64,000 bases of DNA from Okeania sp034190295 (GCA_034190295.1 JAXHSW010000003.1:62001-126000); one strand, 5' to 3'; shown: positions 9,066 to 18,685, counted from the stretch's first letter. Translations and numbers: made by a program. The notes: generated from the letters alone by a model not told the origin.

Positions 9066-9620
9066 ATGAATCAAATATATCGATACTCAGATAAATTATT
9101 TGTAGTCCGAAATTTACTGGATAATAAGCAATGCGATAAATACATAGAAATGGCTGAATTGATTGGATTTGAACCAGCGACTATCACAACAAGTCAGGGA
9201 TTCGTTATGGACAAAAGTATTAGAAATAATGATAGAGTTATTTTAGATGATGAAAAGTTAGCAAAAGAATTATTTGAAGTCACAGAACCTTACATTAAAA
9301 ATCCTTGCAAAGGATTATATTGTACTGGTTTAAATGAGAGATTCAGGTTTTATAAATATTCTCCTGGTCAAAAGTTTGGTTGGCATTATGATGGTTACTA
9401 TGAAAGAGAAAATGGTGAACGTTCGAGATGGACTTTATTGTTTTATCTAAATGATGGTTATGAAGGTGGTGCAACAAAATTTAGAACTAAAGAAGTAACC
9501 GGAAATAAAGGAGATGCTTTGTTTTTTTTACATCGTCAATTGCATTGTGGTGAAATGGTAAAATCTGGCGTTAAATATGTTTTACGGACAGATATCATGT
9601 ATGAGTCTGAGAGTAATTAA
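9066..9620 (+). CDS. 2OG-Fe(II) oxygenase (prolyl 4-hydroxylase type)
   Basis: A 184-residue protein of the 2-oxoglutarate/Fe(II) dioxygenase superfamily, closest in form to prolyl 4-hydroxylase alpha-subunit-like enzymes. The iron ligands are visible: HYD (His107, Asp109) and the distal His160 in LHCGEMV. The 2OG-binding basic residue is in GVKYVLRTDIMY. The double-stranded beta-helix core starts at RFRFYKYSPGQKFGWHYDG. Such enzymes hydroxylate proteins or small molecules using O2 and release succinate and CO2; the substrate here is unknown. It is complete, has no signal peptide, and stands alone between repeat-filled gaps. Confidence 0.88.
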   Translation: MNQIYRYSDKLFVVRNLLDNKQCDKYIEMAELIGFEPATITTSQGFVMDKSIRNNDRVILDDEKLAKELFEVTEPYIKNPCKGLYCTGLNERFRFYKYSPGQKFGWHYDGYYERENGERSRWTLLFYLNDGYEGGATKFRTKEVTGNKGDALFFLHRQLHCGEMVKSGVKYVLRTDIMYESESN

Positions 9621-9704
9621 CTATTAATTAAAAGCAGAACTGAAAAGCTTTAATTTTCCTTACTTATACCAAATGTCAGCTCTAAATTTATTTATCTACT
9701 TTAC

Positions 9705-9820
9705 CTAATAATTAAGGTTTAAAGCCTCTTATGAGCAAGGAGAAACAAGAAAAAATTTTCATGATTAGTCAGTCCTCTTCTTTTCAAGGAGAAGTAATTA
9801 TTAATTATTAATTGTTGAAT
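9705..9820 (+). mobile_element. MITE, IS200/IS605-like left end after TTAC
   Basis: ttac at 9701-9704 is followed by ctaataattaaggtttaaagcctc and, at the right, by ggagaagtaattattaattattaattgttgaat. Same family as 3728-3849. It abuts the stop of the GUN4 gene (9822). Confidence 0.65.
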
Positions 9821-9821
9821 G

Positions 9822-10496
9822 CTATATTCCACATTCTTCAGCACGAGAAAAAAATGTGCCCATACTACCAAAACGAGCTAATTGTTCGTGATGATAACCT
9901 GCTGTAGCTGGAAAATGTCCTTTCGGTGCATCCCTAGAAAAGTTTAACTTTTCATACTTAAAATCACCATCAAAACCTGGTTTTGTTTGCCAACCTACTG
10001 CGGTAGCAAATTTTCTCCAAGCTTGATATTTTTTATTTACTCTAATAGATTCATAAATAGATTTAGGTGTTTCTCCCAATTCTTGAATAATTTGTAATTG
10101 AACACTATAGCCAAATTTTCCTTGTGAGTTTTTACTCCACATTTTATCTAGTCTTTCTAAATCTTTACAACTGAGTCTCATACCATATCCTGGAGGTATC
10201 ATTCTTTTGGCTCCATTAGCCCATATTTGTAGTAGTAATTCCCAATTTTGTTTATCTGCTTTTTGCCATTTTCCTACTTTTATAAAAGCAGTTAGATGAG
10301 AATACATTTTTTCTCGATCTACTCCCCTACCTGCTTTAATTAAAGTTAAGTATTCTGTATATTCAACGATTTTAGATTCAGATTCTGAGACTGTTTGATG
10401 AGGCTGAGAATTTGGAATAATATCTCGATCTTGATTTTGATTTTTCATCTGACATCCTACAGTTATAATTGCCAAATATATGCCAATTATCATCAA
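9822..10496 (-). CDS. Small GUN4-domain protein with N-terminal signal/anchor
   Basis: The C-terminal ~130 residues form a GUN4 domain: LDKMWSKNSQGKFGYSVQLQ, then WRKFATAVGW, LNFSRDAPKGHFP and the closing FFSRAEECGI. GUN4 proteins bind Mg-porphyrins and activate Mg-chelatase in chlorophyll synthesis; many cyanobacteria also carry GUN4 domains in other proteins. The N-terminus MMIIGIYLAIITVGCQMKN is a short hydrophobic segment ending in Cys and may be an export or weak lipoprotein signal, so this copy may not be cytosolic. It is unlikely to be the canonical Gun4 cofactor. The start could be either of the two adjacent Met codons. A second GUN4-containing gene lies 2.6 kb away at 13101. Confidence 0.8.
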   Translation of the reverse strand: MMIIGIYLAIITVGCQMKNQNQDRDIIPNSQPHQTVSESESKIVEYTEYLTLIKAGRGVDREKMYSHLTAFIKVGKWQKADKQNWELLLQIWANGAKRMIPPGYGMRLSCKDLERLDKMWSKNSQGKFGYSVQLQIIQELGETPKSIYESIRVNKKYQAWRKFATAVGWQTKPGFDGDFKYEKLNFSRDAPKGHFPATAGYHHEQLARFGSMGTFFSRAEECGI

Positions 10497-10600
10497 TAAA
10501 TTTAGATATTTTCAAGATTTTTTCATGGTAAAAATGATCGTTGATTTGAGTATTTATTATATTACTTTTAAAAAATAATGTTACAAAAAGCCAAACTCTA

Positions 10601-10710
10601 ATATAGCAATTCCCAAAAAGCGCTTCTGTACAAAATTCTTTTGCTTTAAGGAGTAGGGAATAAAAAAGAAGAAAAACAACTGTACCTCAGTAACTTGAGA
10701 AATCCTATAT
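10601..10710. mobile_element. MITE (tagcaattcccaa family), copy 1
   Basis: Starts atatagcaattcccaaaaagcgcttctgtacaaaattc and ends cttgagaaatcctatat; the ends are imperfect inverted repeats. The gap 10497-11307 has no gene. Confidence 0.6.
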
Positions 10711-10734
10711 AAACAATGACTGAGAGTATTAATA

Positions 10735-11000
10735 ATATAGCAATTCCCAAAAAGCGCTTCTGTACAAAATTTTAGATTCGAGGGAGTTCTTAAGAGGGAA
10801 TAAAAAGACAAAAATATAACTGTACCTCACCTCATAATTAATAATTAATTATTAACTATTAATTATTGGAAAATTCAGGTTTGAAGCCTCCCCTTTTAAG
10901 GGGATAAAATAAAAATTTTTCCTTTTAATCAATCCCCTTTTTTTAAGAAAGGGTAATTATTAATTGTTCATTATTAATTGCTGAATAGCTTGAGAAACGC
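10735..11000. mobile_element. MITE (tagcaattcccaa family), copy 2, with nested MITE
   Basis: The left part (atatagcaattcccaaaaagcgcttctg, from 10735) and the right end (cttgagaaacgctata, about 10989) belong to one element. Between them (about 10836-10985) sits a second repeat with aattcaggtttgaagcctccccttttaagggg and taattattaattgttc ends, of the aataattaagg family. The break point tgtacctca / cttgagaaacgc corresponds to continuous sequence in copy 1 (tgtacctcagtaacttgagaaa). Confidence 0.6.
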
Positions 11001-11307
11001 TATACCAATTTTATAAAATATTGCTACAGTCACAACACAGGGAATAGGGAAAGAAAAACATAAGAAAAAAGAGGAAAAAAGGCTGAATTTATGGAATTTA
11101 TTTTTTTTATTGTAGGAATAAATCACAAATTAATATGTAATTATCTTTGCGGGTATTTGGTATTACATAATCTTTAAAAATGGTTTTTATAATTTATTTT
11201 CAACACCTATATCTATTATTTTCCTTTTTATTCGTTTATTTATTTATTTTTTATTCTTGCTTCTTGCTTCTTCCTTACTTTCCTGACTATACAAGGATTG
11301 CTATAAA

Positions 11308-12420
11308 ATGAAAACACAATTTTCTCTAAATTTAACCATTGGAATATCTCTAATTGCTAATCTAATTGTAGTAATAATAATTGGCTCTTTATTGCAATAT
11401 GTAGATTTAACTCATGTTACTACTGTTGGTTCAATTATTTTCTTAACTTGGTTTCTGTTACCGAAAATTTTTCCTATTCAAAAAACTAAAACTATCGGTA
11501 CACAACATGATTTTGGTATGGCTGCTAGTTGCCTATCTATTGGTTTATTGTATGGGATATTTCCTGAATATCCCAAAAGTTATCTGAACTACATCCTAAA
11601 TTTATGTCGAGTTACACCATTTTTAGCAATACTTTTTTGGTTATATAGTTTAGGGTTAACTGCTTTTCCTTTAGTATTAAAGATTATTTGGTTATTGCTA
11701 ACAATACCTATGATTTATCTACTTAATATTGGTGCTAATAAACTAAGTTATGCAATTTACATACCTGGAATTCTGTTACCAATCTTAGAAGCGATCGCTC
11801 TCATAACAGGTGTTATAAAATTTTCTCTTCTAGATAGAGCGATTAAAGTAGAAATAGGGGAAAGTCTATTAATAGTAATTGGTTTTACGATATTAGCAGT
11901 AATATGGGCAGGAAGTTTACAACTAATATCAAATACCCAGATTTACAAAAGTAAAGTACCTTTAGATGAGCCTAGAGTTTGTATTTTTGTTAGAATTATT
12001 AATCCCGAAAATCAAGACTGTAAAGCAAACTCTACTGCTCTGGATAAACAGCGTAAATTTTTACATAAATATGCAAATAAACAAGGGTATAAACTCGATC
12101 GTATTGAATATATTGTAGATAATGATTCTACAGAAGAAACAGAAGAATTAAAACAATATTGCCAAGGACTTAAATCTTTATTTGAAAATCAAAGTTACAA
12201 TATATTTTTGGTAGAGCAAGAAGAAAATTTATCAAGATTTGGTATTGAAGAAGCTAAACGTATCCTCGAAGAAAATGGGAAATATTTTGAAGTTTTTAAT
12301 CAAGACATTGCCAAATTGAGAAAAATAAAAAATCAACAGATTTTTACTGTTTCTGCAATCCTACAGATATTTATTACTATCGGCGGATTAGTAGGAGGTT
12401 GGTGGCTAAATTTATTGTAA
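11308..12420 (+). CDS. Membrane protein with degenerate serine-resolvase-like domain
   Basis: A 370-residue protein. Residues 1-210 contain about six hydrophobic segments (e.g. LIANLIVVIIIGSLLQYV, FTILAVIWAGSLQLI). Residues ~220-340 are soluble and read like the catalytic domain of an IS607-type serine recombinase: a start strand CIFVRIINPENQ, then LDKQRKFLHKYANKQGY, then FLVEQEENLSRFGIEEAKRI and GKYFEVFN. In active enzymes the first motif is YARVSS; here the Ser position is Ile/Asn, and the DRLxR motif reads ENLSR, so recombination is not expected. A last hydrophobic segment (FTVSAILQIFITIGGLVGGWW) ends the chain. The resemblance is from memory, not a search. If it is wrong, this is a membrane protein of unknown function. 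No operon partner. Confidence 0.6.
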   Translation: MKTQFSLNLTIGISLIANLIVVIIIGSLLQYVDLTHVTTVGSIIFLTWFLLPKIFPIQKTKTIGTQHDFGMAASCLSIGLLYGIFPEYPKSYLNYILNLCRVTPFLAILFWLYSLGLTAFPLVLKIIWLLLTIPMIYLLNIGANKLSYAIYIPGILLPILEAIALITGVIKFSLLDRAIKVEIGESLLIVIGFTILAVIWAGSLQLISNTQIYKSKVPLDEPRVCIFVRIINPENQDCKANSTALDKQRKFLHKYANKQGYKLDRIEYIVDNDSTEETEELKQYCQGLKSLFENQSYNIFLVEQEENLSRFGIEEAKRILEENGKYFEVFNQDIAKLRKIKNQQIFTVSAILQIFITIGGLVGGWWLNLL

Positions 12421-12516
12421 CCATTTCCTGCGGAATGCTACGCAAACAGTTATTAGCATTATTATGTCACTTCTTACTTTTCCCTTTTTACTTATTCCCT
12501 GTTTCTTCCTTCTGAC

Positions 12517-13075
12517 CGAATAATTAAGGTGAAAATCCTCTCACTCGCCGTGGAGAAACAATGAATTAATGTTCCTTTTATTCAATCAATTCCGTTTTTA
12601 GGGAGAAGTAATTATCAATTATCAATTATCAATTATTCATGATTGAATTTTCCCTTTTTACTTATTCCTTGTTTCTTCTTTCTGACCGAATAATTAAGGT
12701 GAAAGTCCTCTCACTCGCCGTGGAGAAACAATGAATTAATGTTCCTTTTATTCAATCAATTCCGTTTTTAGGGAGAAGTAATTATCAATTATCAATTATC
12801 AATTATTCATGATTGAATTTTCCCATTTTACTTATTACCTTGTTTCTTCCTTCTGACAGAATAATTAAGGTGAAAATCCTCTCACTCGCCGTGGAGAAAA
12901 AAGCGGTCGTTCGCGTATCTCGGAACGGAGTTCTTTCTTCGGAGCTTTCCGTAGGGTAGGATGGGGAGGTCTCAGAGCCATATCCAATCGACTAAGAGAA
13001 GAAAAAATTTTCCCTACCGCGTCAATCCTCTTCTTTTCAAGGAGAGATAATTGTTAATTATTAATTGTTGAATTA
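12517..13075. repeat. Three tandem ~170-bp MITE units, third with nested insert
   Basis: Units begin at about 12517, 12687 and 12858, each after tgac, with gaataattaaggtgaaaatcctctcactcgccgtggag. The first two end in attatca heptamers and are nearly identical, including flanking cttttacttattcc. The third carries an extra ~100 bp (aagcggtcgttcgcg ... ccaatcgactaag) related to the middle of the element at 31455-31702. No gene lies between 12421 and 13100. Confidence 0.75.
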
Positions 13076-13100
13076 TTCCTTAATTAACAGCTAATTCAGA

Positions 13101-16100
13101 ATGGATTATCAACCATTAGAAAAATTATTAAATAGACTAAGAGATTGCCTCAAAGCTAAAGATTGGAAAATAGCTAATGAGATTACCTTTTGTCTTTTTT
13201 TTGAAACTGTTCCAGAAGATATTAGTAACCCTGGATGGATTCATTATCAGGATTTACATAAGATTAAAGATGAAGTTTTAAAAGAAAGCGATCGCCTCTG
13301 GGTATTTCATTCTCAAGGACATTTTGGTTTCAGCGTACAATGGCAAATTTACTATCAATTATACCTAGAATTATATCGAGAAGGAAAACTTAGATATCCC
13401 ATGATTTTGGAAGAAACTTTTGCTGAAAAAGTTGGTCGTACTATCAATGCTGCTTATGATATTAAAGAAGTTAATTTCAGTTTAGATTTTCCTCAAGGAT
13501 ATTTACCCTGGTTTCACTGGCGTGATTCTCAAAACTATAAGTTTCGTAGTGGAATTATGGGAGGTGGTGGTAAAGGTTGGGAAGCAATTTTTTATGTAGC
13601 AGGATTATTAGAAAGATGTGGTGTTATACCTTCTGAAGGAAAAGTATTGAATCGTGAAGAAATAATAGAAAAAATAGAAGAAGGTAATCTTAATTTTAGT
13701 CGAGGTAATTTAGTAGGAATTGATTTACAAGGAATAGATTTATCTAATGCAAATTTTATAGGTGCAGATTTAAGTCAAAGTAATCTTGCTAAAGCGAAAT
13801 TAAATCAAACTAACTTTCATTCTGCTAATCTCTATGAAGCTAATTTATCTGAAATACAAGGAATCAATACTTGTTTTAGACAAGCTAAATTGGAAGGTAC
13901 AATTTTTCGGCAAGCTCAATTTGTTAATGTTGAATTGACTAAAGTTTCTGCATTTAGAGCAATATTTGATGAAAGTAAGTGGGAAAATGTGAATGCAACT
14001 GAGGGAGATTTTTTTGCAGCAAATTTTTACTGGGTTATCTGCAAAAACACCTCTTTTGCAAAAGCCGATATTTCCTATACAAGTTGGCAAGAAGCAATTT
14101 TAAAAGACTGTGATTTTGCAGGCTTAGTTAAAAATAAAGCTAGACTCAAAATGACTAAATTTGTAGGCAAAAATTGGAATGATAAATTAGACAACCTAAC
14201 AACTTCTAACACAAATACTTCAACTACTCTTCCTATACATAAATATAAACCTATAGATAATACATCACCGACTATTTTCATTATTGATGATTCAATTACA
14301 GTCAGAGAATTATTAAGTATGACTTTTGCTAAAGCAGGATATAAAGTCGTTCAAGCTAGAGATGGGAAAGATGCTTGGGAGTTATTAAAAGTTGGTTTAA
14401 TTTGTGACTTTATTTTATGCGATATTGAAATGCCTCGTATGGATGGTTTAGAGCTTTTATCAAGAGTTAAAAAAGATGAAAAGCTAAAAGATATTCCTTT
14501 TGCGCTTCTCAGTAGTAGAGGTAAAAGCAGAAAGGATACTACTCCCTGCAAGTTAGATATTGTTGCTCGCATTACTAAACCTTATATAGAGGAAATGTTA
14601 TTAGAAACAGTTGCTAATACATTAAATAATTTACCAAAAAAGAAAGATGAAACTTTAACCGAAGAAATTACAAATAAACAATCTACTATTTTAATTGTTG
14701 ATGATTCAATTACAGCCAGAGAATTATTAACTATAACTTTTACCCAAGCTGGATATGATGTGATTAAAGCCAAAGATGGTAAAGACGCTTTAGATAGATT
14801 AAATACTAGGGTGGTTTGTGATTTTATTCTTTCAAATATTGAAATGTCTAGGATGGATGGTTTCCAATTTTTGGCAAGAGTTAAGCAAGATAAAAAACTG
14901 AAAAATATTCCTTTTGCATTTATCTCCAGTACAAATGGAAATAGAATCAGTAGTAGTTCCGGGAATGAAAGTATTGTTGCTTGTTTTTCTAAACCTTTTA
15001 TAGAGAAATATTTATTAGAAACAGTTGCTAATACATTAAATAATTTGCCAGGAAATCAAGCAGAAACTTTAGCCAAAAAAATTACAAATAAACAACCTAC
15101 TATTTTAATCGTTGATTATTCAATTACCGTCAGAAAATTATTAAGGATAGCTTTTACAAAAGCAGGATATAAAATTGTTGAAGCTAGAGATGGGCGAGAT
15201 GCTTGGGAACAATTACAAGCAGGTTTAGTTTGTGATTTTATTTTCTGTGATACCGAAATGCCTCGTCTGGATGGTTTCGAGCTTTTATCAAGAATTAAAA
15301 AAGATGAAAAGCTCAAAAATATTCCCCTTGCATTTCTCAGTAGTAAAGCTAATAGGAGAAAAGATATTAGCTTAGAATTAGGTGCTATTGCTCACTTTAC
15401 TAAACCTTTTATAGAGAAATATTTATTAGAAACAGTTGCTAATACATTAAATATTTTGCCAGAAAGTCAAGCAGAAACTTTAGCCGAAAAATGGATAAAT
15501 AAACCACCCACTATTTTAATTGTTACTAATTTTTTTGATTCACAACGACAATTGAGTTACTCTTTTCTCAAAGCAGGTTATAAAATATTAACAGCGAACA
15601 ATAATACTCGTGGTTGGGAAATATTACAAAATGGCTTAAATATAGATTTAATTCTATTTGATATTGAAAAGTCTTCGATGGGTGGTTTAGAGTTATTAGA
15701 AAAAATCAAACAGGATGAAGCATTACATAATATTCCTGTGGCAATTATACACGCTAAAAAAATGCTTCCTTTTTGTCGAGAACAACTGGATATAGTTGAT
15801 GATTTTACTAAACCTTATATAGAAGAAAAATTATTACAATCTATTGCTAAAATTCTAGGGAGAGAAGAGGAATATTTCAGTTTTTGCGAAAACTCAATAG
15901 AAAAGGAAAATATAAATCCTAGTAATTTTATACAATCTCAAAGTCGATTTTTTGTCGTTGGATTAAATTTAGAACAACGCAAGCAATTAGTAACTTTATT
16001 CAAATTTAAACCAAACTTCTTATGTCATTTTTTCCCAGAAAATCAAATTATTAATCCTGATGCAGATGAATTTAATGCTCAATTATTAACATCTCAGCTA

Positions 16101-16628
16101 CAGGAAAGAATTATACAAAATATTGGCGCTCCATCTACCCTCAATAAATTTTATAACTTATCAAATACTTATAACTGTACTTTCATCCCAGATAATCTAC
16201 TAAATTATTTTGCCGAAATTTCTGATAATTCATCTTCCCATCCTGTATATCTCGTGATTCATATTCATATTCTTAAAAAATTAGACAAACTAAATTCAAA
16301 AGAAACTTTCACTCAAAATTCTACTATTGTTATTGACGAGCAAAATAAGATTGATAAGATTCCTGCTGAATTTTTAAAACAACTGCAACAAAATTGGCAT
16401 ACAAAAGCCTATATTACCAACCTGGAAAATCCATATACCCTAGAAACTTTTGCATCTGTAATTAATGGTGAAGCACCAATCGAAAAACAGATTACTGATA
16501 AAGAATCAAAAGAATTAGATGAAGAGCTAAAGAAAATCTTTTTAGACTTTGATGAGAGTCAAAAAACAATTGAGAAAGAAATTAGCGATGAACAATTAAT
16601 AAAAATATTCTTAGCTTTTGACGAATAA
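13101..16628 (+). CDS. GUN4-pentapeptide-multi-receiver fusion protein
   Basis: 1175 residues with a rare order. (1) GUN4 domain, about 60-175: KESDRLWVFHSQGHFGFSVQ, VNFSLDFPQGYLPW, LLERCGVIP. (2) Pentapeptide repeats, about 205-330, with A(D/N)LxxxNL units. (3) Receiver 1, about 393-505: FIIDDS, phospho-Asp in CDIEMPRMDG, Lys in ITKPY. (4) Receiver 2: IVDDS, but the acceptor Asp is Asn (SNIEMSRMDG). (5) Receiver 3: IVDYS lacks one acidic residue, but CDTEMPRLDG is kept. (6) Receiver 4: acidic pair lost (IVTNF), FDIEKSSMGG kept. The last ~230 residues, starting RFFVVGLNLEQRKQL, may be a fifth decayed copy. There is no output or kinase domain. A porphyrin-responsive scaffold or phosphate sink is a guess. 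The receivers clearly arose by tandem duplication. Confidence 0.85.
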   Translation: MDYQPLEKLLNRLRDCLKAKDWKIANEITFCLFFETVPEDISNPGWIHYQDLHKIKDEVLKESDRLWVFHSQGHFGFSVQWQIYYQLYLELYREGKLRYPMILEETFAEKVGRTINAAYDIKEVNFSLDFPQGYLPWFHWRDSQNYKFRSGIMGGGGKGWEAIFYVAGLLERCGVIPSEGKVLNREEIIEKIEEGNLNFSRGNLVGIDLQGIDLSNANFIGADLSQSNLAKAKLNQTNFHSANLYEANLSEIQGINTCFRQAKLEGTIFRQAQFVNVELTKVSAFRAIFDESKWENVNATEGDFFAANFYWVICKNTSFAKADISYTSWQEAILKDCDFAGLVKNKARLKMTKFVGKNWNDKLDNLTTSNTNTSTTLPIHKYKPIDNTSPTIFIIDDSITVRELLSMTFAKAGYKVVQARDGKDAWELLKVGLICDFILCDIEMPRMDGLELLSRVKKDEKLKDIPFALLSSRGKSRKDTTPCKLDIVARITKPYIEEMLLETVANTLNNLPKKKDETLTEEITNKQSTILIVDDSITARELLTITFTQAGYDVIKAKDGKDALDRLNTRVVCDFILSNIEMSRMDGFQFLARVKQDKKLKNIPFAFISSTNGNRISSSSGNESIVACFSKPFIEKYLLETVANTLNNLPGNQAETLAKKITNKQPTILIVDYSITVRKLLRIAFTKAGYKIVEARDGRDAWEQLQAGLVCDFIFCDTEMPRLDGFELLSRIKKDEKLKNIPLAFLSSKANRRKDISLELGAIAHFTKPFIEKYLLETVANTLNILPESQAETLAEKWINKPPTILIVTNFFDSQRQLSYSFLKAGYKILTANNNTRGWEILQNGLNIDLILFDIEKSSMGGLELLEKIKQDEALHNIPVAIIHAKKMLPFCREQLDIVDDFTKPYIEEKLLQSIAKILGREEEYFSFCENSIEKENINPSNFIQSQSRFFVVGLNLEQRKQLVTLFKFKPNFLCHFFPENQIINPDADEFNAQLLTSQLQERIIQNIGAPSTLNKFYNLSNTYNCTFIPDNLLNYFAEISDNSSSHPVYLVIHIHILKKLDKLNSKETFTQNSTIVIDEQNKIDKIPAEFLKQLQQNWHTKAYITNLENPYTLETFASVINGEAPIEKQITDKESKELDEELKKIFLDFDESQKTIEKEISDEQLIKIFLAFDE

Positions 16629-16692
16629 GCTAGTGCAGCATCTACATTAATTCGGACATATACTTTTAATGTAACCTCAAGAAATACTGAAC

Positions 16693-17970
16693 ATGATTAA
16701 CAGCAACTTTCTCGCCGATACTGACCCCTTAGTAGCTGAACTAATTCAAAAAGAATATGGACGCCAACAAGACCACCTAGAACTAATTGCCAGTGAAAAC
16801 TTCACCTCACCCGCAGTAATGGCTGCCCAAGGTTCCGTACTCACCAACAAATATGCTGAAGGTTTACCAAGTAAACGGTACTACGGAGGCTGTGAATTTA
16901 TAGACCAAATCGAACAAATAGCCATAGACCGTGCCAAAGAATTATTTGGAGCTGCCCATGCCAATGTACAACCCCATGCAGGAGCGCAGGCCAACCTTGC
17001 CGTGTTCCTCACCTTATTACAACCAGGGGACACCATCATGGGAATGGACTTATCCCACGGCGGACATTTGACCCACGGTTCTCCAGTTAATATTTCTGGT
17101 AAATGGTTCAATGTTCATCATTATGGTGTCAGTCAGGAAACAGAAACTATAGATTACGACCAAGTTCTAGAATTGGCAAAGCAACATAAACCCAAACTAC
17201 TAATTTGCGGTTATTCTGCCTATTCTCGGATAATTGATTTTGAGAAATTCCGGGCGATCGCCGATGAAGTTGGAGCTTATTTATTAGCAGACATTGCTCA
17301 TATTGCTGGTTTAGTGGCAACAGGCCATCATCCTAGTCCTATTCCACACTGTGATGTAGTCACAACTACTACTCACAAAACTTTAAGGGGACCACGAGGC
17401 GGTTTAATCCTGACTCGCGACCCAGAATTAGGGAAAAAACTGGATAAATCAGTATTTCCCGGAACTCAAGGGGGTCCGTTAGAACACGTTATTGCGGCTA
17501 AAGCAGTAGCATTCGGAGAAGCTCTCAAGCCAGAATTTAAAGATTATTCCGGCCAAGTGATTGAAAATGCTAGTGCCTTAGCAACTCAACTGCAAAAACG
17601 CGGATTAAAAATAGTTTCCGGTGGTACGGAAAATCACGTTATGCTAGTGGATTTAAGGTCAGTAACTATTACAGGGAAAAAGGCAGATAAATTGATGAGT
17701 GGAGTTAATATTACTGCTAATAAAAATACTGTACCTTTTGACCCAGAGTCTCCTTTTGTCACCAGTGGCCTCCGACTGGGTTCTCCTGCAATGACCACAA
17801 GAGGTATGAAAGCTGCTGAATTTACTGAAATTGGCGATATTATTGCGGAACGGTTACTCAATCCAGAAGATGAAGGGGTAGCTCAAATGTGTCGAGATAG
17901 GGTAGCATCATTGTGCGATCGCTTTCCTCTCTATCCTCATCTGATGGCTAAGGTTCCCAGTCTAGTCTAA
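16693..17970 (+). CDS. glyA: Serine hydroxymethyltransferase
   Basis: A 425-residue PLP enzyme interconverting serine and glycine with tetrahydrofolate, the main source of one-carbon units; in cyanobacteria it also serves the photorespiratory route. Family features: QDHLELIASENFTSPAV near the start, SHGGHLTHGSPVN, DIAHIAGLVATGHHPSP and the PLP-lysine motif TTTTHKTLRGPRGG. The length is normal and all motifs are intact. It begins ATG 65 bp after the receiver-fusion stop, on the same strand, but a shared transcript is uncertain. GC content looks slightly higher than in the surrounding genes, as expected for a conserved highly expressed gene. Confidence 0.97.
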   Translation: MINSNFLADTDPLVAELIQKEYGRQQDHLELIASENFTSPAVMAAQGSVLTNKYAEGLPSKRYYGGCEFIDQIEQIAIDRAKELFGAAHANVQPHAGAQANLAVFLTLLQPGDTIMGMDLSHGGHLTHGSPVNISGKWFNVHHYGVSQETETIDYDQVLELAKQHKPKLLICGYSAYSRIIDFEKFRAIADEVGAYLLADIAHIAGLVATGHHPSPIPHCDVVTTTTHKTLRGPRGGLILTRDPELGKKLDKSVFPGTQGGPLEHVIAAKAVAFGEALKPEFKDYSGQVIENASALATQLQKRGLKIVSGGTENHVMLVDLRSVTITGKKADKLMSGVNITANKNTVPFDPESPFVTSGLRLGSPAMTTRGMKAAEFTEIGDIIAERLLNPEDEGVAQMCRDRVASLCDRFPLYPHLMAKVPSLV

Positions 17971-17989
17971 ATAATTTTGGATGGACAAT

Positions 17990-18290
17990 TGAGGAAAGGA
18001 TTTTTCAGAAGTTGAGGTTTTATGTATAGCGCTATAGTTTTAGTGACTATACATAAATAGGGTTTGCTGAAAAAAAGCAAAGTGTGGGGAGGGTGGGAAG
18101 TGTGGGGAGGGTGGGAAGACAGAGAAAGTAGAAGGAATAATTGTTAGAGTGATTTTTCTACCCCCCTCACCCCCAAATTCTCACTTTTTGAGGGTGTGGG
18201 ATTGAAAAAGGCGCACTGCAATTCGACGACTGGCAGGCCAAAACCTTTATTTACCAGTGCTTTGAGATTTGATCGGTAAGCCCTAAATAT
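17990..18290. other. Intergenic region with repeat remnants
   Basis: No gene between glyA and 18686. Visible pieces are tatagcgctatag near 18025, aaatagggtttgctgaaaa (a motif whose complement, cagcaaaccct, recurs near 42217), a ggtgggaagtgtggggagg direct repeat around 18090-18117, and gtaagccctaaat at 18272. Confidence 0.5.
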
Positions 18291-18302
18291 AATGAATTGG
18301 TA

Positions 18303-18416
18303 ATATCATGTCCGCTTGAACACTTACGATAAAAGTTTAGCTGAGATTTTGAAATACAAAGTCTCTATAAATTTTAGATCGTAACTAATTATCCGGACAT
18401 GATATAACTTCTAATC
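18303..18416. mobile_element. MITE with atatcatgtccg inverted ends
   Basis: The left end atatcatgtccgcttgaacacttacgat and the complement of the right end (tatatcatgtccggataattagttacgat) match over about 29 bp with a few differences. A second copy is at 42043-42164 and a half copy near 43232. No ORF. Confidence 0.7.
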
Positions 18417-18685
18417 TGGGATTGATTTCTAGTCTTGAGCTACTAGCAAATTAAAAGACTAGATTTAATCCCCGACTTATATATTGGACTATGAATTAGT
18501 AGAGGCGTTCAATACAATGTCTCTACTAAATAGATAAAGACCTATTTATCGGCAGAAAATACTATATATACTGTAGCACTATAGTTTTGATGCACTATAT
18601 CTAGTATTTAGACTAAAGTCCTACGATCGAGAACTCAAGTATTTTTATAACTATACCCATATTTATATAGTAGCAAAATATCCTA

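Noticed and set aside
10581..10811. 76-codon minus-strand ORF
   Set aside because: Spans two MITE copies; its repeats explain the frame.
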